Positions 1-15,632 are shown, counted from the stretch's first letter. The stretch: DNA of 59,356 bases from Cruorifilaria tuberocauda (GCA_013365365.1 JABVXU010000346.1:1-59356), one strand, 5' to 3'. Notes: generated by a model not told the origin, from the sequence alone. Program-made: numbers and translations.

Positions 1-1974
1 ATTGTTATTTAATTATTGAAAGAAGAAAACGTTAACAAAAAATTGTTCTACTAATTCTGTTTTTTAGAACCTAAAACAACATTTCTATAGTCTCTGCTTC
101 AACTAGCTGATAATTGATGCAATAAATATTATAAACAGATATTGTAAATATTATCTTTCTCTCTCTCTTTTTTTTTCACAACGATTAAAAGGAATTATTG
201 AAGGAGAAAGAAAAGAAAACTTTAAACAATTCTATAATGATGAATGATCTCATATGATCCGTATCGGTAGAAATTGTGCCATGGAATCTAACAAGTCAAC
301 ATTCCTTTTTCGTATACAAAATGCTATAAACCAATAAATTACATGGACAATATAGGCCAGTACAATTTTCACAAGAAAATCATTTATCTGATTGATTAAA
401 ATTTCGAAAAGCTTTTCCCTCTCTTTTACTCGCTTTTCTATTTTCAAAAATTTTAAGAAGTATCATTAAAAAAAGATAATAAAAATTGATAAAAACTATT
501 GTTAAATGATAAGAATTATTAACTGATAAGAATAAATTGATAAGAATTATTAACATGGTATTATTAGATGCTTTAATTTCTTTTTTTTCGCTTGATAAGT
601 TTTTTATGAAACAAATTTGCAAACATTATAATTTGTTAGCTATAATGATAACATTCAATTTGATTAATATATCTCGATAGATTAAATGATTTTAGTAATT
701 CAGAAAACAAATACTGATAATAATTGATATAACTCCTGTTAAATTAACTGATAAAAATTATTGGCATTATACTAATTTTACAAGTATTTCAAATAATTAA
801 TTTGCGTGCATTACAATTTGTTAGCTGCAATGATAATATCAGTTTAATTAATATTTGAATAATATATCCCGATAGGTTAATTAATTTTAATATATTAATT
901 CCTTAGCTTAAATGTATACCCGATCGTGAGATAGTAATTTAAGTGAAATAAAATGTAACTCTTATAAGTAATAGAATATTCGTGATATCACTTTTCGCTA
1001 CGCTTTTTAAACTTTAATTTTCCGGTCTTGTTATCTAAATGAATTTTCGAATTAACAATTCCATTATCGTTATATCTTAAGTGTGTCTTAAAAATGGTGA
1101 TGACACCTGGAAGAACGTCCAGTTTCTCATTCTGTTATCTAAATGAACTTAAGACTAATGACTATTTCGAAGAGTGATAATTAATAGCTCATTGAAGTCA
1201 TTCATTTTAACAACTTTTAAAAAAATACAACTGTTTGCAACAGAAGAAAAATCCTCATCACATTTTTGTTTTTGATCTATCCATCAAAGGCACACTTATA
1301 ATGTAAATTTCATGTTTCGTCCTTTTTTTATTTCAAAATGATGCCTTTGTTCTAAAAATAGTTCAGTTATGAAAATATTTGAAATATAGTTCAATTACGA
1401 AAATATCTCTCAATTTTTTTCGAATATACTTACTTTCATATAAAATGTTTTAATATATATTTTACTCTTAATATATTTTACAAGTTGAATTTTTTTTTAC
1501 TTTGCTTCACCTGATCTTCAGAAATCCGTTGCTATGTGGAAGAGATAGAATGAAGTGTTATATGATCTCTATCTAGTTTATTTCATTAAATTATCACAAG
1601 TATACAGAAAATTTACAGACCCTTTTCACCACACTGAATAGCGTCAACAACAACAACATCCTTAGCAATTGACAGAACGGAACAATTTAATACTGAAATC
1701 CTGAAAGGATGCTTAGTATACGTCATATCCAGCATACGTTAAGCTCGCAGTAATTTTTGATCCTTTACAATATTCTTTGCAGTATATAAATAATAGCTTA
1801 CTAAATATGAAAACTATGTTTCGTAATGCGATAAAAAGCAAACACAAATTGTTTTGAAATGATAAAAAACGTTTGCTACAATATCTAAAGAATTTACACG
1901 GGGAACTTGCATGTTAATAAAATTAAATTTTAATTTCTCATACACCATGAAACCCCAATACATCACGCAAAAAT
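1..1974. other. Intergenic, 3' flank of NDUFV2
   Basis: AT-rich sequence with no exon chain I can support. The part next to position 1974 should hold the 3' UTR of the minus-strand NDUFV2 gene; a minus-strand AATAAA lies near 1575. A short minus-strand frame near 1621-1720 is dealt with among the rejected items. Confidence 0.6.
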
Positions 1975-4104
<2,130 letters not shown>

Positions 4105-4120
4105 TATGTTCCTAATACAG

Positions 4121-4136
4121 CTGAAGCAATTAAAAC
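4121..4136 (-). promoter_or_regulatory. Candidate trans-splice acceptor of NDUFV2
   Basis: Read on the minus strand this is a T-rich tract ending TTGCTTCAG, 16 bases before the NDUFV2 ATG. No upstream coding exon joins it in frame, so a spliced leader is the likely partner. Inference from position and consensus only. Confidence 0.45.
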
Positions 4137-6880
4137 CTATTCACCATAGAAAATTAGAGAAAAAAACAAATATGATTAATCAAATTAGGAAAAAACTTTA
4201 TTTTTAAAATGATAACTGCTAAACACTGAAAAACACTCATTTATATAAAAGTTCGATAGTATTAATTCATGAGTTAATATAAATTTGGACATGTCAATGT
4301 CCATTCCTTATCATCCTATGTTTATTTTTATATCGTGATATAAAGATTAGGAAATATGCTTAACTAAATGATCGACTAATCTAGATGATTCCTTATCATA
4401 TTCAATTACATTTAATCAAAACACAATTGATAAACAAAGCTAATAGAATTAAATTTGAAAATATTATAAATCCAATGATTTGGAAGACATTTTACGAAAA
4501 AGCTGGTAAAAGCCTTTATTTCTGTATAGAAAAGAAATTTTTTAATTATAAACATATAGTATATCGCAAAAAATGAATTACATGTATAATATAACTGAGA
4601 GTAAAAGAAGTTTTTAATATTAACAAAAAAAAATCACTTATAAATGAATACATTACAGAATAAAACTGTTGCTTTAGTACTGGTTCAATATATCTATAAA
4701 AATTAAACATACAAATACACATACTTTGCTGCTTCATCTTACTTATACTGCATTTTTCGCATAATTTTTCCTGCCTCTTAATCTTATAATCTATCCTCAT
4801 TTCTTACTACTTCATATAAGAAATGAGTAGTTTTTCATGAACTACCGTTTCTCTATTACAAATAAATGTTGATGACGGCATTTATGATTTAATTTTTAAA
4901 AAAAAGCATAAAAAAAAGGATTGAATTTCTAAATGCTACACTTCAAACAGAGTAATTATTCAAGCGATTTAATAAATTTTAAATAGAAACGATGAAGGAA
5001 GATTAGAAGGAAACAATACTAGTTATCAGCTAAGCCAAAAGAAAAGAAAAAAAGAGAAATTTTGAAGAGGAAGGATGACAATATGAGAACAAAAATTCAT
5101 GGATAAAATGGAAAGAAATAATTCTCTTGATAATAGCAAAAAAAGAATAAAAGTCCTTTGATTTAATTGAACTCATCAGAAATAGCTAAAAAAATGCCTA
5201 TCTAAATATAAAAATGCTTTACTATAAGCGTATAGATGAATTATTGCAAGCGTAAAAGGAATGAAACTGAAAATGAAATAATCACCATTGTCAACTAAAT
5301 AGATGAAATATTGAGAAAAAACATATCAAATCAATTATGACTAAATACCAAAGTATCAAAGTAATTACTCAAATTTCCATCCACGCTTGCAAACAATCAA
5401 AACTAATGCATGCTAATATGAAATAGAAGAATTACAGGTTAGTCTCTAAAATATCTCAATAAATTTAATATTCAAAAAATACAATAATTTGAAATGTTAA
5501 GCTAGGCAAAGAGAAAATCAAATTCAGAAAAGAAACTATAAGCGCGATAAAATTGATAATGAAAATTTAATTTTGCAGAAATTCAATTAAAACTTCAACA
5601 AAGTGGAATAATTTCAGGAAACAGCAGTTATAAAGAAGCTTAGAAAAATCATTAGCAGATACAATAAATATGCTGTGCAGGTGAGCCCGCGATATCTAAT
5701 TTCATCGATACAATCCCTGAATTGAAGCATCAAATATCACGGGGTAACCTGCTTTCTTCTCTTCGTTTCTTGCTTTTTCTTCTTCCTGGTTGTTAGAAGT
5801 TCTTCGTGCTTTTGAAAACACATCAATTTTTCAAAGTTTGCTCCAATATTGGAATATTCCGAAAATTATAATCAAAAATGTACTATACCAAAAGCCTAAA
5901 TTATTCGATATGAGCAGACACATTCATCCATACACACTGAAAGAATAGAGAATCTCAACTTGTAATGAGCACCATATTGATAAATTATGAAAATGCAAGC
6001 AAGAAATAAAATAATATCCTTAGCTTATTTTCTACCAGAAAAAGACAAACAACCAAAACACTTTAAAAATGGAATTAAAAGCAAATAGATTATCATGCTA
6101 AATCTGAGAGAGACAATCTGACAAGAATGACCACATCAACAGCCTTGTTCCCAACTTTCATCCTGAAGACACTTTTTACCTATTAAAACTCCACCCAAAA
6201 TCCCTGCTTTACCTATTAATATTATATACAGAATTAATATCTTGAAAGCGAATTCAGCTAATGATTCTCTACTTCTAAGAAAATGTTATCTCAGGTTATT
6301 AGATTAAGATATCTTGCATAAAAAAGAACAAAAATCGATCTCAACCTATCAATTCATGATGCTCATTCCAATAGTTTGTAATGCATTGAAATTTGTTTGT
6401 CTCAGCAATGCCGTGAAGTATACATAACTGAAATGGCTTAAACAATGCCGATTATAAGTAAAAGAACCAACAAGAACCAGACAATGATAGGGATAGAAAA
6501 TTCAACAAAAATATTCAAAAAAGAAAAACAATCCATATTTCAAAAAAAATCTGAGAAACTATCATCAAATATTACAAACTTACATCATCTAAGTATAAAG
6601 AATTGCAACAATTATCTCGCTTCAGCTCAGAATGCAGCAAAAAAACCATTAAAGTTAAAAAAATAACCAGCAGAAAATAAATTCAAAATCCGAATGATTA
6701 TAACGAAAGACATTAGAACTGATAATAATGAGATGGTTCTAAAGAACAAAAACTGTTGAATGATTAATTTGGAGTAACAAGGCGGAAAGAATTGAAAGTT
6801 AGAAAACTGTAATTTTCTTTAAAAATATTCTGGAAAATTAAGAAACTGTGATGAAAGACATGTCAACTAAATCCCTTTTG
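4137..6880. other. Intergenic between NDUFV2 and the Smoothened-like gene
   Basis: AT-rich spacer of 2.7 kb; both flanking genes run on the minus strand. It holds an imperfect hairpin at 5678-5751 and a 43-codon lysine/glutamate-rich minus-strand frame ending near 5701. I could not build a gene from either. The plus-strand frame at 6445-6666 is lysine/asparagine-rich and looks random. Confidence 0.5.
5678..5751. other. Imperfect inverted repeat, possible hairpin RNA
   Basis: Two 18-base arms, 5678-5695 and 5734-5751, are complementary at 15 of 18 positions, with a 38-base loop. The arms are far more GC-rich than their surroundings. The size suits a microRNA precursor or other small structured RNA, but I recognise no known mature sequence. 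A T/C-rich run follows on the plus strand. Confidence 0.3.
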
Positions 6881-9800
6881 TTACTGCTGCCTTCGCTGCA
6901 ATTCTGCCACCTGCAAAATGAATAAAGCAAAAGAAAACATATTTCAAAATATACAAAGTGGATTTGTGGTGCACTTTCAATAGAAAATTCTACTCTATCT
7001 TAGAGTACACTTTTCAACAGCATGCCTTTTGATCATTTTTTAAAATGAATACTACAGAAATTGTAGCCAGATCCACTTCAATTAACAGTCATAATTTATG
7101 GAAATTTCCATAATAAACAATAATTCTGAAAATTTACACTTACTTTTTCATTGTACAGTCTTTCTTCTTCAGAATCTTCTTCATCGGAATTGAAACTGTC
7201 ACTGTCATGAAAACTTTCCGAAAAGCCGTTTTCTGCGACCTCATGTGATGGACCTTGTTTAGCTGATGTACCAAAGAATGTCTGATGTTTCAAAGATGAT
7301 ACTTGACACACTTTCGTTTCATTTTCTTCGTCGATATCAGATTTGTATTGCAAATGAATATCATTTAGTGAACTAATGGGTTTCTCCGACATGCCCATAT
7401 TTTCGTTGTGATTTTGTTTAGATAGATAATCAGCTGAAATAAGCTTTTAAAAAGAACTGGAATATTTACATGATCATATAGAAATTTACAATTTAATAAA
7501 ATAAAAGATACGAAAAACAAACAATATTAAAACTTGACGGAATACTGGCATTTATAATATAATAACATACCACTATCGGTAGTCAAATTTCTAACATTTC
7601 TTGGATTTTGCAACCTCAGTTTAGTTGAAATTAATGGACTTCGATCTACAAATTAGGAATATTATTAGGATAATTAATATCAATCGAATGAGCTAGGGAA
7701 GTTTGCATTTTCCTAAATGAACCTTTTAGCAGTTATCCACTGATTGATATGCAAGATTTCAATAATGACTTATTTTGCTTTCAAGAACTTTTTAACGGCT
7801 ATATAACTGGCCTCACCAAGTGAAAAAAATATCCATGTCTTCTAAAATAAATTTAAAAACAAACTACAGAGCTTATAATTATATTTTGAAAACTTCGGAA
7901 TTTGTACATTATGCAAATCACGAAGTATAACTTTTAATTGAGGTAAGCAAAAAATAAATTCAAAGTCAAGTTAAGTTGTCGTAATATTAAATTTATGTTT
8001 TACTCATTCCTATTATAAACATGAAATAACTATGAATAATAACATTCATATAATTTTAATTACTTGATGTAATTATAGATTCCGACATATCCAAACCAGC
8101 TAATCTTCGTATTTCATGATCTGCAACTCGTAGATTAGCCGACAGTGCCTTGATTTGCTTCTCGTAATTTACACATCGTTCACGCCAGTGACCTTCGATA
8201 AGGCCGTTTTGATAAGCAGAAAGAACCGACGTTGTCTGTAATTGTATATGTGAGCGACAAAACACTACACAAGAATAAAAGCTTAGAATTTTCCAATTTA
8301 GCAAGAAATCCTGCATCATAGAAACTTTTCCAACAACTGAGGAAATACAGAAATCAATTTAGCTAGTTACGAGAATACTAAACCAGGCTAAACAACCCAT
8401 TCATATGTTCGAATTTTCCAGAATGTATTTTATATTGACTACAGTTAACGAAGCAATGTGAGAGAATTGGAAATGCTTGATTAAATTCTCGCTAGATCTA
8501 GCAACGAAACATAGGTCTTTGAACTTGAAGAATATTTCCCAAAAAGAAACGAAATTTAAGTAAACTAATAAATTAACATCTTTGTATAAGACTAACGAAA
8601 AAACAATCATAAAGCAATCTGTAAATTTTAATCTCTTACCATATGAACTGAATCTGTTGGCTTCAAAAATAAATACCCATTTTCCATTTGATACCTTTTT
8701 CTTTCTTTACTCCTTTGTAAAACATCCAATCTAAAAATGATATAACGATATAAAAATAATAAATTTCAATATACATTGATATGTCACCATAGATAAATAA
8801 ATAAATTCAGATAGGTACACCAAAAGTATGATTGCAAAAATTTGAGAAAAAATTGATGTAGGGAAATATTATAATATGTCACCAGCGCAGATATAACATA
8901 AGATTAAATTAATATATTTAAAGATAACCTTCTAATTTTCAAATCCGTAGGAAATATGTCACGGGATTCTTCGTCGTTATTTTCTGGCTGTGTAATATTT
9001 TCACATTTTAAAGAAACTTCTTGCGGTTGACTTATTCTACCAGGAATATTAGTTGTATCAGTAACCAACGCATTATCGAGTCTAAATTCAAGATTTTATT
9101 GTAACTACAATCTAATTAATCATTCCTATCCCATAAGAAAGCCGCACAATTGTCCACAAATCGAATATATCTACATGATATGGAATACTGCCCTATACTT
9201 AACATGCATTATGAAAAATGTTTATAAAATATTATAGCAGGCATTGTCAATAAGGATTGCCCACACTTCGACATGTGATCATATTTCTGTAGAAGACATA
9301 AAAGGTTTTTCTTCTTATATCGCATTACTAAAAAACTGAGGCTAACACAAGCCAAATATGATCGAAACCTAGTAAAACACAATCAAATGTAATTCAATTA
9401 GATTTGTCCAAAATGTTAATCTAGAACTAAAACGTAATATGGAATTTCTGATATAGATGTTCAACTAAAAAAACAAAATAGATTTACCGCTGCTTTCCTG
9501 TTACTGGTGTCAATTCTGAGTACTTCACTAAAACAAACGGATTGAACTTGTTCCGTATTTTCTCAATACCAACCATTCCATAACCGCAGAATCCGACCAA
9601 CACGTAGATAATAACAGCGACAAACGGAAGTGAAGGAAAAAAAAGATAAACCAAAAATATAGGTAATAACTGATCATCCATGCTCGATGGCAATTCGCAA
9701 CCAGGAGCGCTAACGAAACTGCAAAAAAAAAGTTTTAGAAATATTTTTCTATATTTTCAGACTATTTTTCTAGATTTTTAAGTATTGTCTGTTGAAATTT

Positions 9801-12800
9801 ATACGAGCATGAAACGGGAAAAGAAGTTATTTCTGGAATTTCCGAAACAAGCAAGCTTCAATTATGTCCGTAAATGGATTGCATTCATTCAGGAATAAAG
9901 GTCGTGAATTACTGAACTAGATTTGATTGATGAACTGGATATTAACTGGCTTTCAAGTTAAATGAAAGAATATGTTGCAGAGAAAACCAATCACTAAAGA
10001 CGCTTTTCCGTGCTTTTGCAGATATTAACTTCTTATTTGGAAATAATGAATACCTGCTACCGATGGATGCTCGCCTAGAAAAAGCATCCGTTTTTAAATC
10101 TCGCACCATTCCATGTAACCATCCCGTATGCCCTTCCATAACTGTTTTGTTCAAAGAACATCTGCATGAAGAAACAAAAAATATATCATAACAAAAAGTA
10201 TTTTTTAGAGATCTAAATTGCTGATCAATAATGCTGTTCCAACAATTTATAAAACAGAATAGATAATAACTTAAACAGGCCAGTACGAATAATAAATATT
10301 AAGAAAAGCTGATATCAAGAACTAAAAGATGAAATGTTGCATTAAATGGCCAGATTTATAGTCATGCATTTTGGATATGAATGCTTCATTACGAAAGATC
10401 TATGCTGTAAATTCAGGAAATGAATAAATAGAAAAAAAGCAACCTTAGTGAATCCAAAATAATTTCTTGTTCGGAAAGAGTACTAGTAAAAAAGTTGTAG
10501 TGAAGGAGTATTGCAACTGCGACAAACGATAAACTGGTAATAATATAAAATAGATCTGAAAATAACACAGCCTATAGTTGAAGGAATTCAGTTTACTTCT
10601 ACTCTTCAAATGTTTCATGTATGCATTTTAATACACAATATAAATTAAACATTAAGCATTAATTTTTGTGTCATGGCACAGGAACAAAACTTGAGAAAGA
10701 GCAATGAAATAAAAAAGAATGAAGTGCGCGTATAGCATACTTCGCCAAAAAAAAGTCATTCGCGTGTAGCCATTTCTCTTCGCATCGTCATAATCAAATA
10801 CGCCTTTATCATTATCAACCTGGTCTACAACAAGTGCTACTTGTTCTCGTCTTTCCGAATCATTTGAAACCTCGATCTTTGTTCTATCTGAAAATTATTT
10901 AGGTATAATATATAGAGCGAAGTTTTTCTTTCACTTTCATTCTAAAGTTGTGTTTCAAAAACTACAAAAAAGAAAGAACATTATCCATAGGAACATGCAT
11001 TACTACCTTTATTAAATTTTCGAAAATAAGCGACTGCAAGTAAAAACAATATACAAGTGACCAAGATGGGACCGTAGAGGTTTGCCGCATTGCTTATTGT
11101 GTGAAATCGGAAATAACAAACACCGGTGATACCATCCGTTTCAATCTAAACATCAAAAGAGAATTATGAACATGTGTCTCTTTTGGGATACACAATTTTA
11201 CGGATAGACTTCCTGATGATCAACAATGACCACTGCAACTTCAAAGTAATACCAATGAAAATTAAAATGGTTACCTAGACGATTAACCTCGAAGCGATAC
11301 TGGAAAGAGATAGCTTATCTATGTAAACGAATAAAGAAGGAAATCACTGAGGTCAATAGCCTGATGATGATTCAAAAAGTGTTTTTCATGCAACATTGAT
11401 TTGCTTACCCGAATTCGCATCTACAGTCATTATAACTTTAGTTTATATTTTGGCTCAGTAAATCTGGATTAGTAATACAGCAAATGAATACTTACAGTAT
11501 CTGTCGATAGTACGATTGTAGCCAATGAACCAGCAACCAAATAAAAAATAAGAAAAAAGCAACGTAAATTAAGATGGTTATGCTCATTCCATTTAACTGT
11601 TTGATCAGAATTGAATTTTGGTCGACCCATTTGAATTGCTAATGAAATCAGTAACCAAAAAAAGCCAGATAATATTGTGGTATATAAAATCCAAAATTGA
11701 ATACTACACCAATCTAATAAACCCCTGAAGAGTTTTATAACGTGATATTTATTAAATTTTTAAAGATAACGCATATTAACTAACAAATGAGCAGATAAAT
11801 TTAACTGAATGCTAAGAACTACCACAATAAATTCTTTAACTCCGAAGCCATAAATACTTATATTTTGTTTAATTATGAGAAGGGAATTTTTGACTTTTTA
11901 AACAAGAATTTTATTAAATTTTGTCGAACTTTATTGAATTTTGTTTAGTTCTTAAAACCCTATGATGTCTCAGAGGCCAAAACTGTTCACTGCTCAATTC
12001 CGAAATTTTCAATTTCGAAAATGAGCTCGCAGAGCAAGGATGATTTTCTCGTCATAGACATCTATATCAATTAAAAAAGTGAAATGCCATATTGACTAAA
12101 GAGTTGCTAAAGCATTTTTCAAACAGTTTTATTCTTACAAACATTATATATATTTGAAACTATCAAAATACCTTGAAAACTTCGCATCACGCCTTAACAT
12201 ATCGAAACACATTGCACGTTCTGCTGCTCGATCAAAATAACTTAGTGACCATATGAACCAGTGGATAGATGCACTTAAGAGTGCATGAGTTAATGAATAA
12301 ACGCAAAGATCACTCGTAAAGAGAAGTGAAAAAACAGACAAATAAAGCTGAAAATAATATCTTTTTAGTGTATGAGCAATTTTCACTGGTATATAGTCAA
12401 ATTATCAAAATCAATCGAAAATAAAGGACAAATGATTTCTTTTATTAATAATCAATGTTCCTAAGAAGCATGGTTAACAGTGCAAAATCAAATTAACTCG
12501 AAATGAGAGAACTATCCGATTTAATAATTCACTAATTATAAAAAGAGACAACAGACATGATAATAATCTGCTGCCAAATCGTTACAACGGAAGAAGAATA
12601 AATCTTACGTTTGGCTGCTAAATGAAACCGAAAATAAATAATAAAAAAATTCCCTCCAAATTAAATTTCAATTCTTACCGTACAAACTAGACCACCAGCA
12701 ACAATAAGTAAAGAGAAGAAAAAAATTAGCGTTCTGAAACCATCGTATATCCATTGTGAGCTAATCATAGGTGACCTATAAAAGACCACTATACATCGCT

Positions 12801-15039
12801 AGATCCACAGATTTTGAAGAAAAGATGTTTTCAAGAAAAAGTGTCTTGAAACTATGCACCTGCATGGAAGATAACAATCATCGATAAGCGGTCGAGCCAT
12901 CGGTTTACTGTGACTCATCCCAATAGCCAAAGGCCACAAACATTGCTTTGGTTCCATCTTCGAAGGCTCTTTGTTATAAGTTATCTAAATAGAGATGAAA
13001 ATCTTAAACTATATCTAATAATCTTTAACATGAAAAAAGGAGTAATTTTTCTCAAAATTTTAGAAAGTAAGCAAGAAATGTAAATTTATCCCTACTTTTA
13101 GCCATAGCCGTAATTTCATTAACGTTTTAGAGGTTGATTGCCTGAAATCTGGCAACTATACCAATCATGAGTTAGTCTAGGAGTATAGTAATTATATTTT
13201 CTTAAGTAGGAAGAATTATTGTCTCGAAAAGCAATAGCAGCGAAAACTTTATGAAATTTGCCATGATGTCATAGTATTTTAGTGAGTTATTATGATTCAT
13301 AAACTATAAACCAATAAATTCACAACTATCATAGACTTATCCGTAATGATACGTTTAAGAAATTAGAATCTGTTTTAAAAAAGTTGTTTAATTTTTCCTT
13401 TTCCCAATTGCTTATATTATATTTTCCAATTTATTATAACGTATTCGGTACTTTCCATTAAACTAATTTTATTCAATAGATAACTAATTTACCATACAAG
13501 ATCCATCTGAAAAAATCCGTCTTCCCTCCGTTGACTTGACTGTATCTGAGCAGTTAACAAAATTTGGCCAGAGGCCGTTTTCCAAAAGAAAATTACATTT
13601 TTCAATTGCTTGCTGACACATATCTTTTCGAAATACTTGCCATAACTCCATTTTGCCTGGCTGTAATTTGTTGTATAATTTGCTAACACATTATTCCCTA
13701 GCCAAAGTCAAAAAGCAATTTTGTTGGCAAATATTAATTCCAACATGGTAATTTAAAAATGATAGCAAGAGAGAGAAAATCAGTTCGTCAATGAGCACTA
13801 GATATCTTCTGATGTGTGGATCATTTCAAACTTCAAAAGTATTCCAAGCTACAAACTGTCAGACCAGTGCCTTTTAACTACTAGTTATCCGTACTAGAAA
13901 CAAAAATACCTTATCCATTGAAACTTCGAAATATGCTCGGTTAGAGCATGGTCTGTAAGCCACTGCACATAACAAAGGTCCCAATGCTGACCAACACCTA
14001 CAAATCAGTTGGGAGCTAACACAAATGTAAATTGAAACAAGTCAAATCCAATAAAATTTGCATAAAAAACATTTGTAAAAACTAGTTGATATGTTTAACA
14101 AATAATTAAGAAAAAAATCTCTCTAGGTTTTATAAAGAAGTTTAGTTTTATCTACAAAGTTTTCATGAAATATATTCTACTAGGTAGGTACGATATAAAC
14201 AAGTATTCATACCGTGGAAATTTGCTAAGAATTTCATATTTCTGCAATGCGGCTATCACATTAGCAGTTTCGAAAGTATAATTATAGCGGATGGGTATTC
14301 CGAAACAAGTTTCTGTTGGAGATGGTGGAATACATAATCCAGTAGAACGGTTTACATATTCCAAGCGACATGCTTCATTACAGGCCCAGTCCGTATGAAT
14401 ACAGTTCGCATGAGTATAAAATATCTGTAAAATAAGTAAAGATCTCAAAATTTTATCAATTCTTTCTTTGATTTTCGATGCTGATAAAAGAAGTTGGAAA
14501 TAAACTCTCTACTCCCTGTTAGAAAGGAAAAACTCAAGCCAAAGGCCAGCAATACAATAGATATAACATTAATGACAAAATAACAAAAACTGGAGAATAA
14601 TAAAAAACAATAAAATAAAGAATAAAAATAATTGAACTAATAAGATATTGCGAGAATACACAAAGTGAAGGGGAAATATTTTCACCGAATTACACAGTTT
14701 TGTTTAATTAAGTAAAAATATCGAGTGAAATAGCTCAGCTAAATGCTCGCCAATTTGTTCAAACTTTGCGGAGCAAATTCCGACACCTGCTCACCCCTTT
14801 CTATATAATAGAAATGATTGTATCAGAATGCCACGATTCAATCAACCTCCGTCTTTGATAAATTTGAGTTATAGATATAATAGAAATCACAAAAGAATTC
14901 TATCATTTCTCACCTGTTTGATATATTGTTCGCTATGACCCACGGCACGTCCACTGCGTCCGAAAATTTTCTTAGTGGCGTAACATGATGGTGATTTATT
15001 TAATGATAATAAGAAAAGCACACAAAAAAATAAATACAT
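6881..15039 (-). CDS. smo: Smoothened-like class F seven-transmembrane receptor
   Basis: Hedgehog-pathway signal transducer family. Exons: 14914-15086 (ATG 15039), 14213-14424, 13910-13997, 13493-13660, 12860-12984, 12679-12775, 12172-12347, 11496-11724, 11007-11145, 10741-10887, 10444-10555, 10054-10161, 9488-9718, 8929-9081, 8640-8730, 8064-8235, 7571-7645, 7144-7433, 6881-6910; 922 aa, every junction in phase. Signal peptide 1-22; cysteine-rich domain about 48-179 with RCWSALGPLLCAV and WPNFVNC, which are Smoothened rather than Frizzled patterns; linker C235-C239; TM1 254-277, TM2 286-308, TM3 337-361, TM4 385-404, TM5 429-448, TM6 503-525, TM7 593-619; DGITGVC at 411-417. Loop 3 has C541, an NKT glycosylation site and C583, as in Smoothened. 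The 300-residue tail has a serine/acid cluster and ends VAELQRRQQ. The Frizzled KTxxxW motif is absent. An extra 10-nt exon at 15460-15469 could add 19 residues. Frame open upstream of the ATG, so the start is uncertain. Confidence 0.85.
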
Positions 15040-15459
15040 TTTTTCCGTGTACGGATAACCATATCGTTGAGCACAATCAACACTTCCTGAAAAATCGTGA
15101 TTTCTCGGAGGGAAAGAACAGAATAATCAGAAACCGACGGTAAAATATGAAGACAAGACTGCCATTGCTATAATTTAAATTCTATTAAATAACCGGGAAT
15201 AAATTAATTAATTTCACTTATCAAAATTAGATAAAACAAAAGTGAATTGATTCATTTAAATTTCTGATAAATCAAATCACTGCTGATATTTTTCCATGAA
15301 AGTGAATTAATTTGACTAAAGTGGTATTATTGAAGCTAAGCTACTCAAACTCAAACTGCAAAATCGATTTCTGCAAAGCAAAACCGTTTTCGTTCCGTGT
15401 TAAATACTAACATTATTCTGATCAGTTTGAATTCAGGCAAAAAAAATATGAATACCTAC

Positions 15460-15469
15460 CGCGTTCCAT
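15460..15469 (-). other. Possible tiny first exon of the Smoothened-like gene
   Basis: ATGGAACGCG followed by a GTAGGT donor. Joined to the acceptor at 15087 it stays in frame with the receptor and would place 19 residues before the methionine that begins the signal peptide. The alternative, a spliced leader joined at 15087 with the ATG at 15039, gives a more usual N-terminal signal peptide and is my preferred reading. Confidence 0.35.
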
Positions 15470-15632
15470 GGTGCTTTCGATTTCAACTAGACGAAGCTAA
15501 TCTTCTAACCCTTACATAGAATCATCTTATGGGCGTGTAAAACCATGTAATCAACACTTTCTCACTCTGTCTTATCTCATCTTTCAAGTTCAAATCCTCC
15601 AATCGCATTCTACGGTTCATCATTAAAGGCCC

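Noticed and set aside
1621..1720. Minus-strand frame ending DVVVVDAIQCGEKGL after a TTTCAG-like acceptor
   Set aside because: The valine run comes from a GTTGTTGTT repeat, no upstream exon fits between it and the NDUFV2 stop, and no family is recognised. It most likely lies in the NDUFV2 3' UTR.
5702..5840. Possible C-terminal exon on the minus strand with a lysine/glutamate-rich stretch ending ASIQGLYR
   Set aside because: No good acceptor, no start codon and no joinable exon nearby. Kept only as the rival explanation for the hairpin.
6120..6170. Minus-strand ATG after TCTTCAG reading MKVGNKAVDVVILVR
   Set aside because: No usable donor follows and the frame stops after about 22 codons.
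15580..15600. tRNA-like T-loop GTTCAAATCC
   Set aside because: No matching A box, anticodon arm or acceptor stem within range.
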